From positions 1 to 64,000 of the forward strand of contig NZ_LMIE01000008.1 of the NCBI RefSeq assembly GCF_001428625.1: 64,000 nt of DNA, written 5' to 3'. Below the pieces are notes generated by a model. It was not told the origin of the DNA. It was given only the letters and a program-made list of their open reading frames with translations, and did not search any database. The position numbers and the translations under genes are program-made. Shown piece by piece: positions 33,736 to 42,330 of the stretch (within the stretch, counting starts at the first letter, position 1; each line of letters starts with the position of its first letter). Source of the DNA: Hydrogenophaga sp. Root209. Its GTDB lineage: Bacteria; Pseudomonadota; Gammaproteobacteria; Burkholderiales; Burkholderiaceae_C.

Positions 33736-34749
33736 TCAGTCGGCCTGGATGTTGGCGCGGCGGGCCACGGCGCGCATCAGCGGCAGTTCCTTCTCGATCT
33801 GCCCGATCGCGGCCGCGCGGTTCGCCACGGTCGGCTCCGCGCCCTGCTCTTGCAGCGACTTCTGGAACGCCGGTTCGCTGCTCACGGCGGCGAGCACTTT
33901 TTCCAGTTGGGCCAGCACGGCGGGCGGCATGCCCTTGGGACCGACCACCATGATCCAGGTGTCGGCGTTGACGTCCTTGTAGCCGGCTTCGGCAAAGGTG
34001 GGCACGTCCGGGAGCTGCGACGAGCGCGTGGCCGTGGTGACGGCGATCGCCTTGACCTTGCCGGCCTTGATCTGCGGGATGGCGGCCGTGACCGTGTCCA
34101 CCGAGAACGGCACCTGGCCGCCCATGAGATCCGTCATGGCCGGCGCGCTGCCCTTGTAGGGCACGTGCATCAGACGCGCACCGATGGCCTGCAGGATGAT
34201 CTCGGCGGTGAAGTGCGAGGTCGTGCCGGCACCGAAGGACGCGTAGGAATACTTGTCGGGCGCGGCCTTCGCGGCGGCCACGAACTCCTTCACGTTGTTG
34301 ACGGGCACGTCCTTGTTGGCCAACAGGATGAGTGGGATGCGGCCCACGATGCCGATCGGATCAAAACTCTTGACCGGGTCGTAGGGCAGGTTCGGGCGAA
34401 TGGCCGGGTTCACGGTGAAGGTGGAGCCCGAACTCAGCAGCAGCGTGTAGCCATCGGCCGGCGCCTTGGCCACCAGTCCAGCGCCCACGACGGTGCCCGC
34501 GCCGGCGCGGTTGTCGATGACCACGGGCTGCCCGAGCTTGTCCGACAGGCGCTTGCTGACCAGGCGGCCGATCGTGTCGGCGCTGCCGCCCGGCGGGAAC
34601 GGAATCACCAGCGTGATCGGGCGGCTGGGGTAGACATCTTGTGCCACCGCAGGCTTGGCGCCCAGCGTGGCGGCCAGGGCAGCGGTCGCCATCAACAGGA
34701 CGGCGGCGCGGCGATGGCCTGATGAAGCGGTGCGGGGCGTGTGGATCAT
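33736..34749 (-). CDS. Bug/TctC-family periplasmic solute receptor
   Basis: A 337-residue tripartite tricarboxylate (TTT) type receptor. It has a signal peptide (hydrophobic AVLLMATAALAATLGAKPAV, cleavage near VAQ-DV) and the family motifs YPSRPITLVIPFPPGGSADT and VIDNRAGAGTVVGAGLVAKA. It lacks tctA/tctB membrane genes nearby, as most Bug proteins do. It is co-directional with the amidase and divergent from a LysR gene; the shared interval has a clear promoter for it. The ligand is unknown; an amide or carboxylate is plausible. Confidence 0.88.
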   Translation of the reverse strand: MIHTPRTASSGHRRAAVLLMATAALAATLGAKPAVAQDVYPSRPITLVIPFPPGGSADTIGRLVSKRLSDKLGQPVVIDNRAGAGTVVGAGLVAKAPADGYTLLLSSGSTFTVNPAIRPNLPYDPVKSFDPIGIVGRIPLILLANKDVPVNNVKEFVAAAKAAPDKYSYASFGAGTTSHFTAEIILQAIGARLMHVPYKGSAPAMTDLMGGQVPFSVDTVTAAIPQIKAGKVKAIAVTTATRSSQLPDVPTFAEAGYKDVNADTWIMVVGPKGMPPAVLAQLEKVLAAVSSEPAFQKSLQEQGAEPTVANRAAAIGQIEKELPLMRAVARRANIQAD

Positions 34750-34774
34750 GGTGGGCTCCGGTGGTGGTGAGGTC

Positions 34775-34854
34775 ATCGTAGAAAAAGCGTCGCTGTGCAG
34801 CAATAGCAATGTGCAGAACTTTCCTTTGCGATAAACGCAACGCTGAAGTAGGCT
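34775..34854. promoter_or_regulatory. Divergent promoters and LysR box between Bug and LysR genes
   Basis: Minus strand: TTGCTG (34803-34798), 17-bp spacer, TACGAT (34780-34775) for the Bug-amidase operon. Plus strand: TTGCGA (34826-34831), 17-bp spacer, TAGGCT (34849-34854) for the LysR gene, ending 6 nt before its ATG. The perfect inverted repeat TTGCG-ATAAA-CGCAA (34826-34840), a T-N11-A LysR box, covers the lysR -35 and is centred about 65 bp upstream of the predicted Bug start, the classical activator position. Confidence 0.7.
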
Positions 34855-34860
34855 GTTGCG

Positions 34861-35859
34861 ATGAGCACCCGCCCGTCCCCGACCCTCTCAACCACCAACC
34901 GCAAGGCCACCCGCAAGCCCGTCAACCAGCGCGTGCTGCAGGAGGTGGCGCTGCGCTACTTCGTGGAGGTGGTCCGCGCGGGCTCGGTGACCGAGGCGGC
35001 CAGCCGTCTCGACGTGGCGCCGTCGGCCGTGAGCCGGCAGATCGGCCGCCTGGAACGGGAGCTCGACACACTGCTCTTCGAGCGCAAGGCGCGCGGCATG
35101 ACGCCCAACGCCGCAGGTGAACTGCTCGCCGCCCATGCGCGCCGGGCCTGGCTGGACGTCGAGCGCGTGACCGAAGAAATCCTCGCGCTGCGCGGGCTGC
35201 GCACCGGCGAGGTCCGCATCGCGGCAACCGAAGGCTTCGCCTACGAGTTCCTGCCCTCGATGGTCCTCAAGTTCCAGAAGGCATGGCCAGGCATCCATTT
35301 CGCGCTCGACATGGTCGCGCAGGCCGAGGTGGCCCGCCGCGTGCGGGACGGCGAGGTGGACATCGGCGTCACCGTCAGCCTGTCGTCCGAACGCGGCCTG
35401 ACCGTGGAGCACCGCCACCCCTCGCCCATCATGGCCGTGATGGCCATCGACCACCCGATGGCCGCGCGGCGCCTGCTCTCACTCGCTCAAGTGACCGCCT
35501 ACCCGCTGGCGCTGCCATCCAAGACCTCGACGTTGCGACAACTGCTGGACATCAGTTGCAGCCGCCAGGGACTGCAGTGCGACGCGGTGATCACCAGCAA
35601 CCACCTCTACCCCCTCATCAACTACGTGTCGGAGTGCCATGCCATCACCTTCTGTGGCGAGGCAGCCTTGCGCAGGCGGCTGGTGGAAGGTCGCATCACG
35701 GCGGTGCCCCTGCGCGACCGCGAGATGAACGAGCGGCATTTTGAAGTGCAGACTGCGGCCGGTCGGCATCTGCCCGAGGCGGTTCGCACCTTCGTGACCT
35801 TCCTGCGCGAACAGATCGTCGAAGAAGAACGGCTGGAGCACACGATCGGGGCGCGTTGA
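34861..35859 (+). CDS. LysR-type transcriptional regulator
   Basis: A 332-residue LTTR with a basic N-terminal extension, an HTH at about residues 37-58 (GSVTEAASRLDVAPSAVSRQ) and a C-terminal co-inducer domain. It is divergent from the Bug-amidase pair and overlaps a perfect LysR box, so it likely represses itself and activates those genes when their substrate is present. A -10 six bases from the ATG and the lack of a Shine-Dalgarno suggest a leaderless mRNA. Confidence 0.88.
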   Translation: MSTRPSPTLSTTNRKATRKPVNQRVLQEVALRYFVEVVRAGSVTEAASRLDVAPSAVSRQIGRLERELDTLLFERKARGMTPNAAGELLAAHARRAWLDVERVTEEILALRGLRTGEVRIAATEGFAYEFLPSMVLKFQKAWPGIHFALDMVAQAEVARRVRDGEVDIGVTVSLSSERGLTVEHRHPSPIMAVMAIDHPMAARRLLSLAQVTAYPLALPSKTSTLRQLLDISCSRQGLQCDAVITSNHLYPLINYVSECHAITFCGEAALRRRLVEGRITAVPLRDREMNERHFEVQTAAGRHLPEAVRTFVTFLREQIVEEERLEHTIGAR

Positions 35860-35944
35860 TGATTGTGAATCCCCGCTTCAACGACGCCCAGCGCCGTTCG
35901 CACGACCGTGTGCAACCGTCATCCCACGGTGCGCTGAGCTGCGG

Positions 35945-37015
35945 TCAGGCCGGCACGGATCCCGCGGCAGCTTCTGGCGTGGCCCGCGCCGGCTCGCCAC
36001 AGGAATAGCAGTACCGCGCGAACGCGCTCTTGCGCGCCTGGCAGGCGCCGCAGCGGTTGTGCAGACCCATGCCACAGTGCGGGCAGAAGTCGTTCTTCGG
36101 GTCTTTGAGGTCCACGGCGCGCTCGCAGCCCGGGCACACGCCCTTGGCCAGGCGGGTCTGCGCGAGGTCGTAATCCAGCTCCTGGCGGCGTTGCCGGTCG
36201 GGCAAGGCCTCGGCCTGCTGCTGGCGCTCCAGGTAGCGCTGCAGCGCCTGGATGGCATAGCGCCCGCCGATCACCGTGAGCACGATGCCCACGATGTAGC
36301 GCACGTAGCCACCGTAGCTCGGCAGGTAGGGCACCAGCTCCACGAAGAACGCGAACAGGGCGAAGAAGATGAAGCCCCACACGAAGGGCCAGTACGTGCT
36401 CTTGCGCTGCTTGGCAAACAGCCAGCCCGCCACCACCAGCAAAGGCAGTGTGAGCGCCAGGCGGTAGAGGAACACGCGCAATTCCTGCGCGCGCTGGGCC
36501 GATTCGTAGGACTGGCGCGCGGCCTCCTGCATCTCCTGCAGTTCGGCCTGGGCACGTTGCTGCGCCTGCCGTGCGTTGAGCGCCGCCTGCTGCTGCGCTT
36601 CCACCGCTGCGAGCGCATCGCGCTCGTTCTGGCGGTAGCCATCGAGCTGGCGGGTGCGTTCGATCAATTCCGGGTCCTGCTCGGGCCGCTGCGTGGCATT
36701 GCGCGTGTTCAGCCAGTTGCCGAAGGTGTCGCGCGCCGCGCGGTGATTGGCCTGCGCGGCCTGGTGCCGCAGTTGCGCCTGGTCGAGGGTGTCCTGCGCT
36801 TCACGCGCCGCGCGCTGTGCGAACTCGATCGTCTGCCGGACTTGCGGTGCGCGCTGCGGGTCCAGGAAATCGTCGAGCGTGCGTTGCTGCTCCACCTGCG
36901 GCAGGTCGCCCACGACGGTGCTGCCCAACCCCACCAGGAACCAGGCGAACACGAAGGCCACCAGCCACAGCCCGCGGTGGAACCACTTCTCCGACCAACG
37001 CAATGCCTTGCCCAT
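35945..37015 (-). CDS. Membrane protein with coiled coil and double zinc ribbon, function unknown
   Basis: A 356-residue protein. One helix (about 15-33) leads to a long Q-, A- and R-rich coiled coil (about 55-180) between membrane segments. Three more helices follow (181-200, 208-229, 236-255), then a basic linker. The C-terminus holds eight cysteines in four CxxC pairs: C294/297, C311/314, C322/325 and C336/339, that is, two zinc ribbons. The arrangement suggests a periplasmic coiled coil and a cytoplasmic zinc module. The start MGKALRWSEKW avoids an unlikely upstream extension. I do not recognise a named family. Confidence 0.7.
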   Translation of the reverse strand: MGKALRWSEKWFHRGLWLVAFVFAWFLVGLGSTVVGDLPQVEQQRTLDDFLDPQRAPQVRQTIEFAQRAAREAQDTLDQAQLRHQAAQANHRAARDTFGNWLNTRNATQRPEQDPELIERTRQLDGYRQNERDALAAVEAQQQAALNARQAQQRAQAELQEMQEAARQSYESAQRAQELRVFLYRLALTLPLLVVAGWLFAKQRKSTYWPFVWGFIFFALFAFFVELVPYLPSYGGYVRYIVGIVLTVIGGRYAIQALQRYLERQQQAEALPDRQRRQELDYDLAQTRLAKGVCPGCERAVDLKDPKNDFCPHCGMGLHNRCGACQARKSAFARYCYSCGEPARATPEAAAGSVPA

Positions 37016-37116
37016 TTTTCTTCCCTCTGCATGACGATCAGGTGGCCTGTGGTCACGCGGATCACGGACCCATGGCCCGCGCATTCTGCCGTACAGTGCG
37101 AGCGAACCCCATCCCG

Positions 37117-38289
37117 ATGACGCACGCCATACCCCGCCACATCCTGCCCATCCTGGTGCTGGCCCAGTTCCTGGGCACATCGCTGTGGTTCGCGGTCAAT
37201 GCCGTCATGCCCGACCTGCAGCGCGAACTGGGCTGGCCCACGAGCGCGGTGGGCACGCTCACGTCGGCACTGCAGTTCGGCTTCATCGCCGGCACGCTGG
37301 TGTTCGCGCTGCTGGCCATTGCCGACCGCTTTGCGCCGCGCCGCGTGTTCCTGGTGTGCGCGCTGGCCGGCGCGGCCTGCACCGTGGGCGCCTGGTGGAT
37401 GGTGCGCGACTACACCGCCCTGCTGGGTTGGCGTTTTGCCACCGGCTTCTTTCTCGCGGGCATCTATCCCGTGGGCATGAAGATCGCCGCGCAGTGGTAC
37501 ACGCGCGGCCTCGGTGGCGCGCTCGGCTTGCTCATTGGTGCGCTGGTGCTGGGCTCGGCCAGCGCGCACGCGCTGCGCGCGCTCGGCGGCGCCCTGCCCT
37601 GGCCCACGCTCATGCTGGGTGTGGCCGCGCTGGCTGCGGCCGGTGGCCTGCTGCTGTTCTTCGGCACCAACGACCCACCGGGCGCTCAAGCCCGCGTGAC
37701 GGTGCTGCAGTGGCGCGCGCTGGCCACGCTGTGGACCGATGCGCGCGTGCGCAGCTCGGTGCTGGGTTACTTCGGCCACATGTGGGAGCTCTACACCATG
37801 TGGGTGATGGTGCCGCTGGTGCTGGCCACGCGGCTGCAGGGCACCGCGCTGTCGTGGGCAGCGTTCTTCGTGCTGGGTGCTGGCGTGATCGGCTGCGCCG
37901 GGGGCGGCTGGGTGGCGCAGCGCTGGGGCAGCGCGCGCGTGGCGGGCAGCCAGCTCGCCACCAGTGGCCTGTGTTGCCTGGCCGCGCCATGGATGATCGG
38001 CGCGCCCAACGCGCTGTTCTTTGCGTGGCTGGTGCTCTGGGGCATCACCGTCTCGGGCGACTCGCCGCAGTTCTCCACGCTGACAGCGCGCAACGCGCCG
38101 CCCCAAGCCGTGGGCAGCGTGCTCACGCTGACCAACAGCATCGGCTTTGCGATCTCCATCGTGAGCATTCTGCTGTTCGTCTCGCTGGCTGAGCATGTGG
38201 CGCTGGGCGCGTTGCTTCCCTGGCTGGCGATCGGGCCGGCGCTGGGGCTGTGGGCCTTGCGGCCGCTGCTGCGCGAAGAACGCAGCTAG
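37117..38289 (+). CDS. MFS transporter
   Basis: A 390-residue major facilitator with about 12 hydrophobic helices. The first-loop region reads ADRFAPRRVF, a loose version of the usual D-R-x-G-R-[RK] loop, and GWRFATGFFLAGIYPVGMKI marks helices 4-5. The substrate cannot be read from sequence. The start at 37117 (MTHAIPRHIL) fits the family; the longer frame overlaps the opposing zinc-ribbon gene. Its stop overlaps the stop of the DUF2145 gene by 3 bp. Confidence 0.85.
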   Translation: MTHAIPRHILPILVLAQFLGTSLWFAVNAVMPDLQRELGWPTSAVGTLTSALQFGFIAGTLVFALLAIADRFAPRRVFLVCALAGAACTVGAWWMVRDYTALLGWRFATGFFLAGIYPVGMKIAAQWYTRGLGGALGLLIGALVLGSASAHALRALGGALPWPTLMLGVAALAAAGGLLLFFGTNDPPGAQARVTVLQWRALATLWTDARVRSSVLGYFGHMWELYTMWVMVPLVLATRLQGTALSWAAFFVLGAGVIGCAGGGWVAQRWGSARVAGSQLATSGLCCLAAPWMIGAPNALFFAWLVLWGITVSGDSPQFSTLTARNAPPQAVGSVLTLTNSIGFAISIVSILLFVSLAEHVALGALLPWLAIGPALGLWALRPLLREERS

Positions 38290-39095
38290 GGCAGCCGCTG
38301 CAGCGGGCCAGCCAGGTCGGCACGCTCCAGCCACGCAAAAGCCGAGTCCACCGTCACCGTCTCGATGCGGTCGGCAAACCGTTTCTCGTTGGGGTGGTCG
38401 TCGAATGCGATGTGGGCCGAGCTCACGCGGGCGCCCAGCCGGGTGAGCGCACCCAGTTGCAGCGTGGTGGGCTGGTAGCCCTTGAAGCGCAACCAGGCCT
38501 GTGCCTGCTCGCGGGTGCCAACACCCGGTTCGGCAGCCGACCCCAGCATTTCCAGTGCCCACTGGTTGGACTGCTGGTAGCGCGTGGCCCACGGGTAACT
38601 CAGCATGTTGTAGGCCCGGGTGTGCAGGGCGGTGCTGCGCACCGGGTCGGTGAGCAGGGCGTGCAGTGGGGCCTGTAGCGTGGGCGCGGGCACCATCCAG
38701 GCGGCTTCGTGTCGCCAGAGATCGTCCAGAAAGAACTCGCCCAGGCCCTGGCGGTACAGCGCGCCCTCGGCCGAGCCGCAGCTGTTGAGCTTGTGCAGCA
38801 CGCGCCAGGGGCCCTCGGCGGTCTTGTAGGCCCAGCCCAGGTGCGAATAGCGCAACCGGTATTTGCTCAGATCCTGCCCGGCGCGGGCCAGCACCACCAC
38901 CCTCGCGCCGCTGCGCGCGTGTTCAGCGTCCAGCGCCTGCGAGGTGCGCAGCGCCAGGTCCATGCCCAGCTCGATGGAGCGCGCCGTCAGGGGTTTGGCC
39001 TCGCAGGAGCGGCCGGCGTGCGCGGCGGGTGTTGTGATCAAGGCCAGGGCGGTGGCGAGCCCCGCCAGCCAGCGCCAGGCAAAAGAATGCGTCAT
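38286..39095 (-). CDS. Secreted DUF2145-family protein
   Basis: The 269-residue protein has a signal peptide ending PAAHA (about residue 27). It contains the DUF2145-like stretches VVVLARAGQDLSKYRLRYSH, GWAYKTAEGPWRVLHKLNSC and FFLDDLWRHEAAWMVPAPTL. Conserved H and C residues in these stretches hint at an NlpC/P60-like or transglutaminase-like fold, but no activity is known to me. It is the last of three minus-strand genes with 9 bp and 34 bp gaps, probably one operon. Confidence 0.75.
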   Translation of the reverse strand: MTHSFAWRWLAGLATALALITTPAAHAGRSCEAKPLTARSIELGMDLALRTSQALDAEHARSGARVVVLARAGQDLSKYRLRYSHLGWAYKTAEGPWRVLHKLNSCGSAEGALYRQGLGEFFLDDLWRHEAAWMVPAPTLQAPLHALLTDPVRSTALHTRAYNMLSYPWATRYQQSNQWALEMLGSAAEPGVGTREQAQAWLRFKGYQPTTLQLGALTRLGARVSSAHIAFDDHPNEKRFADRIETVTVDSAFAWLERADLAGPLQRLP

Positions 39096-39104
39096 GGTGG
39101 TTCC

Positions 39105-39560
39105 TCAGTGGGTGATGCGTTCGTTGTGCAGCAGGGCACGACCCAGCTCGTTCGGGATGAAAGCCAGCACCTCGCCAGCGGCCGAGAGCAGCACGCCGGT
39201 GCCGATCACGCTGACCACCACCGCCGTGCCCACACCCGTGGAAACCGCCGAGACCGCGCGGCCCGAGACCTCGACGCTCGCGCGCGCGCCGTCCGACACC
39301 CGCTCCAGCACATACACGGTGCCGCTGGCCGTGACTTCCACCGCCTTGACCACCAGCGTGGCACCGGCCACCGAGAACGCCACCGGCACAACGCTCACCG
39401 CCGCCGCGCCGACCGAGGCCGCGCCCACCACCGAAGCCACCGGCAAGGCCGACAGCGCCCCCGACACCTCGCTCTGCGCACGGGCCGGACTCACCGACAG
39501 GGCGAAGGCCATCGCGGCCATTGCAGCGATCGAGCGCCAGGAAAAATGCACTGGGTTCAT
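39105..39560 (-). CDS. Small secreted alanine/valine/serine-rich protein
   Basis: A 151-residue protein with a signal peptide (cleavage near SPARA-QS, residue 28). Its body is almost wholly A, V, S, G and T, with two glycine-containing hydrophobic stretches (VASVVGAASVGAAAVSVVPV; GVGTAVVVSVIGTGVLLSAA). It could insert in a membrane or form a beta-rich structure. It sits 9 bp before the DUF2145 gene, implying joint function. No recognised family. Confidence 0.65.
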   Translation of the reverse strand: MNPVHFSWRSIAAMAAMAFALSVSPARAQSEVSGALSALPVASVVGAASVGAAAVSVVPVAFSVAGATLVVKAVEVTASGTVYVLERVSDGARASVEVSGRAVSAVSTGVGTAVVVSVIGTGVLLSAAGEVLAFIPNELGRALLHNERITH

Positions 39561-39594
39561 GTTCAAGCTCCTCAAAAAAAGTTGTGACAGTGAT

Positions 39595-40095
39595 TCATTC
39601 GCCGACGGAGGCGCGCTCGCCCAGCGCCTGCTGGCGACCAGCCATCTCGCCGCGCACACGGGCTTCGGTCAGGTCGGCCTCGTGGCGGTCGCGCAGCGTC
39701 TTGGCCAGCGTGAAGGCCGAGGTCACGAGGTACAGCCAGCTCACGCCCAGATAGGCGCGGTAGGTGTCGTTGATCTCCATGCGCAAGAGGCCCCAACCGG
39801 TCAGACCCATGGCCACCGCAAAGCCGCCCCACACCACCAGGCGCCACATCGGCGTCTCGGCCTCGCCGGCTTGTGCGGCTTGCTGGCTGTCGCGCACCGC
39901 CTTGGACAGCACGAACACGGTGGACAGACAGAACACATAACCCATCACCATGAACGCCCGATCCAGCGCCTGACCCGGCAAATACGCCAGACCGGTGGCG
40001 CAGAGGAACACCGCCACGCCGAACGAAACCCAGACCTGGAGCTGCCAGGCCCGGGTGTCGCGCATCACGATGAGGGGGGATCGGTTCGAAGCCAT
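39595..40095 (-). CDS. YiaA/YiaB-family inner membrane protein
   Basis: A 166-residue protein with two tandem two-helix (YiaAB) units: about residues 20-60 (VWVSFGVAVFLCATGLAYLP) and 85-125 (LVVWGGFAVAMGLTGWGLLR). The charged C-terminus is E- and R-rich. The family is of unknown function. It is the first gene of the YiaA, A/V-rich, DUF2145 set. The 199 bp upstream to the next gene (40295) show no strong promoter that I can single out. Confidence 0.8.
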   Translation of the reverse strand: MASNRSPLIVMRDTRAWQLQVWVSFGVAVFLCATGLAYLPGQALDRAFMVMGYVFCLSTVFVLSKAVRDSQQAAQAGEAETPMWRLVVWGGFAVAMGLTGWGLLRMEINDTYRAYLGVSWLYLVTSAFTLAKTLRDRHEADLTEARVRGEMAGRQQALGERASVGE

Positions 40096-40294
40096 GAAAA
40101 AACCTTTGCGGTTGTTGAAGGTGGCGCGATGGTGGTGTGAGGTCTCTCAAAAGGACGCAGTATCCTGATCCGGTAGACAAAACTCTGCCAATCAGCATCG
40201 AATACCGATACTTTTCAACCCTTGTGAAGTTGCTCCCAGCTTTGGTCTACTCACCAGACACAACTTTGCCGTCCGCCGCGCATCTCACTCCCCT

Positions 40295-40789
40295 ATGAAA
40301 AACATCCTGCTCTGCGTCATCTGGCTGCTGGTCTGCGCGGGCGCATCGGCGCAGGCGCTGTGGCAAGGCGTGCCCGCGGGCGCCACGTCGGCCGAGGTGC
40401 AGGCCTTGATGCCCGGGGCACGGGTCGCGCCAGGCGATCCGCTGTCCAAAGATGAGAGCGTGCGGCTGGAGATCCCGGTCCACGAGCTCGCTGGCGCTCG
40501 CTTCAAGGTCTCGTTCGTGTTCAAGGCCGATCAGCTGCAACGCATCACGCTGCTGGCCGACGCAGGTTCTGCGGACGAAGCACGCGCGCTGGGCCAGCGC
40601 CTTACCACCTCGCTGCGCGCGCGCTACGGTCTCGAGATGAGCACTCGAAGCCGCGGCGCCACCTCGTCGCCGACCATCGACCGCCAGTGGTCCTTCCGGC
40701 GCACCAGCGTGCATCTGCAAGTGGTTGATGAGACCTTCGTCCGCCTGGACTACAGCGGCCAGGCACCGCCCCGCACCAACCGACTGTGA
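40295..40789 (+). CDS. Secreted protein of unknown function
   Basis: A 164-residue protein with signal peptide MKNILLCVIWLLVCAGASAQ. The mature part has ALWQGVPAGATSAEVQALMP, reminiscent of small periplasmic proteins that open with a W-G-x2-G-x4-E-x3 repeat-like segment, but I do not assign a family. It lies alone, divergent from the yiaA-like gene and 106 bp before pyk. Confidence 0.65.
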   Translation: MKNILLCVIWLLVCAGASAQALWQGVPAGATSAEVQALMPGARVAPGDPLSKDESVRLEIPVHELAGARFKVSFVFKADQLQRITLLADAGSADEARALGQRLTTSLRARYGLEMSTRSRGATSSPTIDRQWSFRRTSVHLQVVDETFVRLDYSGQAPPRTNRL

Positions 40790-40814
40790 GTCCGCACGGA
40801 TGTCGCGGGCATGT

Positions 40815-40840
40815 AACCGGTTTCACAGATAATTGAAACC
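40815..40840 (+). promoter_or_regulatory. Operator-like palindromes at the pyk promoter
   Basis: The palindrome AACCGGTT (40815-40822) overlaps GGTTTCA-N8-TGAAACC (40819-40840), whose 8-bp centre contains a -10-like GATAAT (40828-40833). A regulator bound here would cover the -10. The ACCGGTT core recurs beside the fba promoter (44616-44622). The identity of the regulator is not known. Confidence 0.5.
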
Positions 40841-40895
40841 AAATTACACCCAGGCACATTCAAGCCCGGCCATTCACCGACAGGAGACACCCCCA

Positions 40896-42329
40896 ATGCC
40901 CATGCGCGCCACCAAGATCGTTGCCACCCTCGGCCCTGCTTCCAGCGACCCGGCTTTGCTCGAAGCCATGATCCGCGCGGGCGTGAACGTGGTTCGCCTC
41001 AACTTCTCGCACGGCACCGCGCAGGACCACATCGACCGCGCCACGCTGGTGCGCGCAGCGGCCCAGCGCGCCGGGCGCGAGGTCGGCATCATGGCCGACC
41101 TGCAGGGCCCCAAGATCCGCGTGGGCAAGTTTGCCGAGGGCAAGGTGATGCTGGTGCCGGGTGAAAAATTCGTGCTCGATGCCTCGCGCACCGAGCTGGG
41201 CAATCTCGAAGGCGTGGGCCTGGACTACAAGGAGCTCCCCCGCGACGTGAAGGCCGGCGACACGCTGCTGCTCAATGACGGCCTGATCGTGCTGATCATC
41301 GACAAGGTGGTGGGTCCAGCGGTGCACACCACGGTGTATCTCGGCGGCGAGTTGTCGAACAACAAGGGCATCAACAAGCAGGGCGGCGGCCTGACCGCGC
41401 CGGCGCTCACCGCCAAGGACATGGACGATATCAAGACCGCCATGGGCCTGAAGGCCGACTACGTGGCGGTGAGCTTTCCCAAGAATGCGACCGACATGGA
41501 GCTGGCGCGCCAGCTGTGCAATGTGGCCGGTGCGGCCGAGGGCCACAAACCGGCCTTGATTGCGAAGATCGAGCGCGCCGAGGCGATCCCCGAGCTGGTC
41601 AACATCCTGAAGGTGTCCGACGGCATCATGGTCGCGCGCGGCGATCTGGCGGTGGAGGTGGGGAACGCAGCCGTGCCCGGCCTGCAGAAACACATGATCC
41701 GCCTGGCGCGCGAGATGGACAAGGTCGTGATCACCGCCACGCAGATGATGGAGTCGATGATCGTCAACCCGGTGCCCACACGTGCCGAGGTGAGCGACGT
41801 GGCCAACGCTGTGCTCGACGGCACCGACGCCGTGATGCTGAGTGCCGAAACGGCGGCCGGCCGGTACCCGCTGGAGACCGTGAAGGAAATGGCCAACATC
41901 TGCTCGGAGGCCGAGAAGGCCGAGTACAGCGAGCTCTCGGCCGACTTCAAGGGCAAGACTTTCAAGCGCATCGACCAGTCGATCGCCATGGGTGCGCTGT
42001 TCACCGCGCACCACCTGGGCGCCAAGGCCATCGTGGCACTGACCGACTCGGGTTCGACCGCCCTGTGGATGAGCCGGCACAACGTGCGCATGCCGATCTA
42101 CGCCATGACGCCCAACCTCTCGACCCAGCGCCGCATGACGCTCTACCGCAACGTGCGTCCGCTGCTGATGGACAACAGCGCCGACCGCGACGCCGCATTG
42201 GCCGACGCCGAGGCGCACCTGAAGAAGCGCGGCATCGTGCAGACCGGCGACGTGTACGCCATCACCGTGGGCGAGCCCATGGGCCAGGCCGGCGGCACCA
42301 ACACGCTGAAGATCTGCCGGGCTGGATAG
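40896..42329 (+). CDS. pyk: Pyruvate kinase
   Basis: A 477-residue pyruvate kinase converts PEP and ADP to pyruvate and ATP. It shows ATKIVATLGPASSDP, NFSHGTAQDH, the catalytic region KIERAEAIPELVNIL and GIMVARGDLAVEVG, then DAVMLSAETAAGRYP. The start MPMRATKI follows CAGGAG. The single-copy enzyme here is separated from fba by an R1/R2 repeat block and two unrelated genes, but both glycolytic genes share an operator-like core. Confidence 0.95.
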   Translation: MPMRATKIVATLGPASSDPALLEAMIRAGVNVVRLNFSHGTAQDHIDRATLVRAAAQRAGREVGIMADLQGPKIRVGKFAEGKVMLVPGEKFVLDASRTELGNLEGVGLDYKELPRDVKAGDTLLLNDGLIVLIIDKVVGPAVHTTVYLGGELSNNKGINKQGGGLTAPALTAKDMDDIKTAMGLKADYVAVSFPKNATDMELARQLCNVAGAAEGHKPALIAKIERAEAIPELVNILKVSDGIMVARGDLAVEVGNAAVPGLQKHMIRLAREMDKVVITATQMMESMIVNPVPTRAEVSDVANAVLDGTDAVMLSAETAAGRYPLETVKEMANICSEAEKAEYSELSADFKGKTFKRIDQSIAMGALFTAHHLGAKAIVALTDSGSTALWMSRHNVRMPIYAMTPNLSTQRRMTLYRNVRPLLMDNSADRDAALADAEAHLKKRGIVQTGDVYAITVGEPMGQAGGTNTLKICRAG

Positions 42330-42330
42330 G

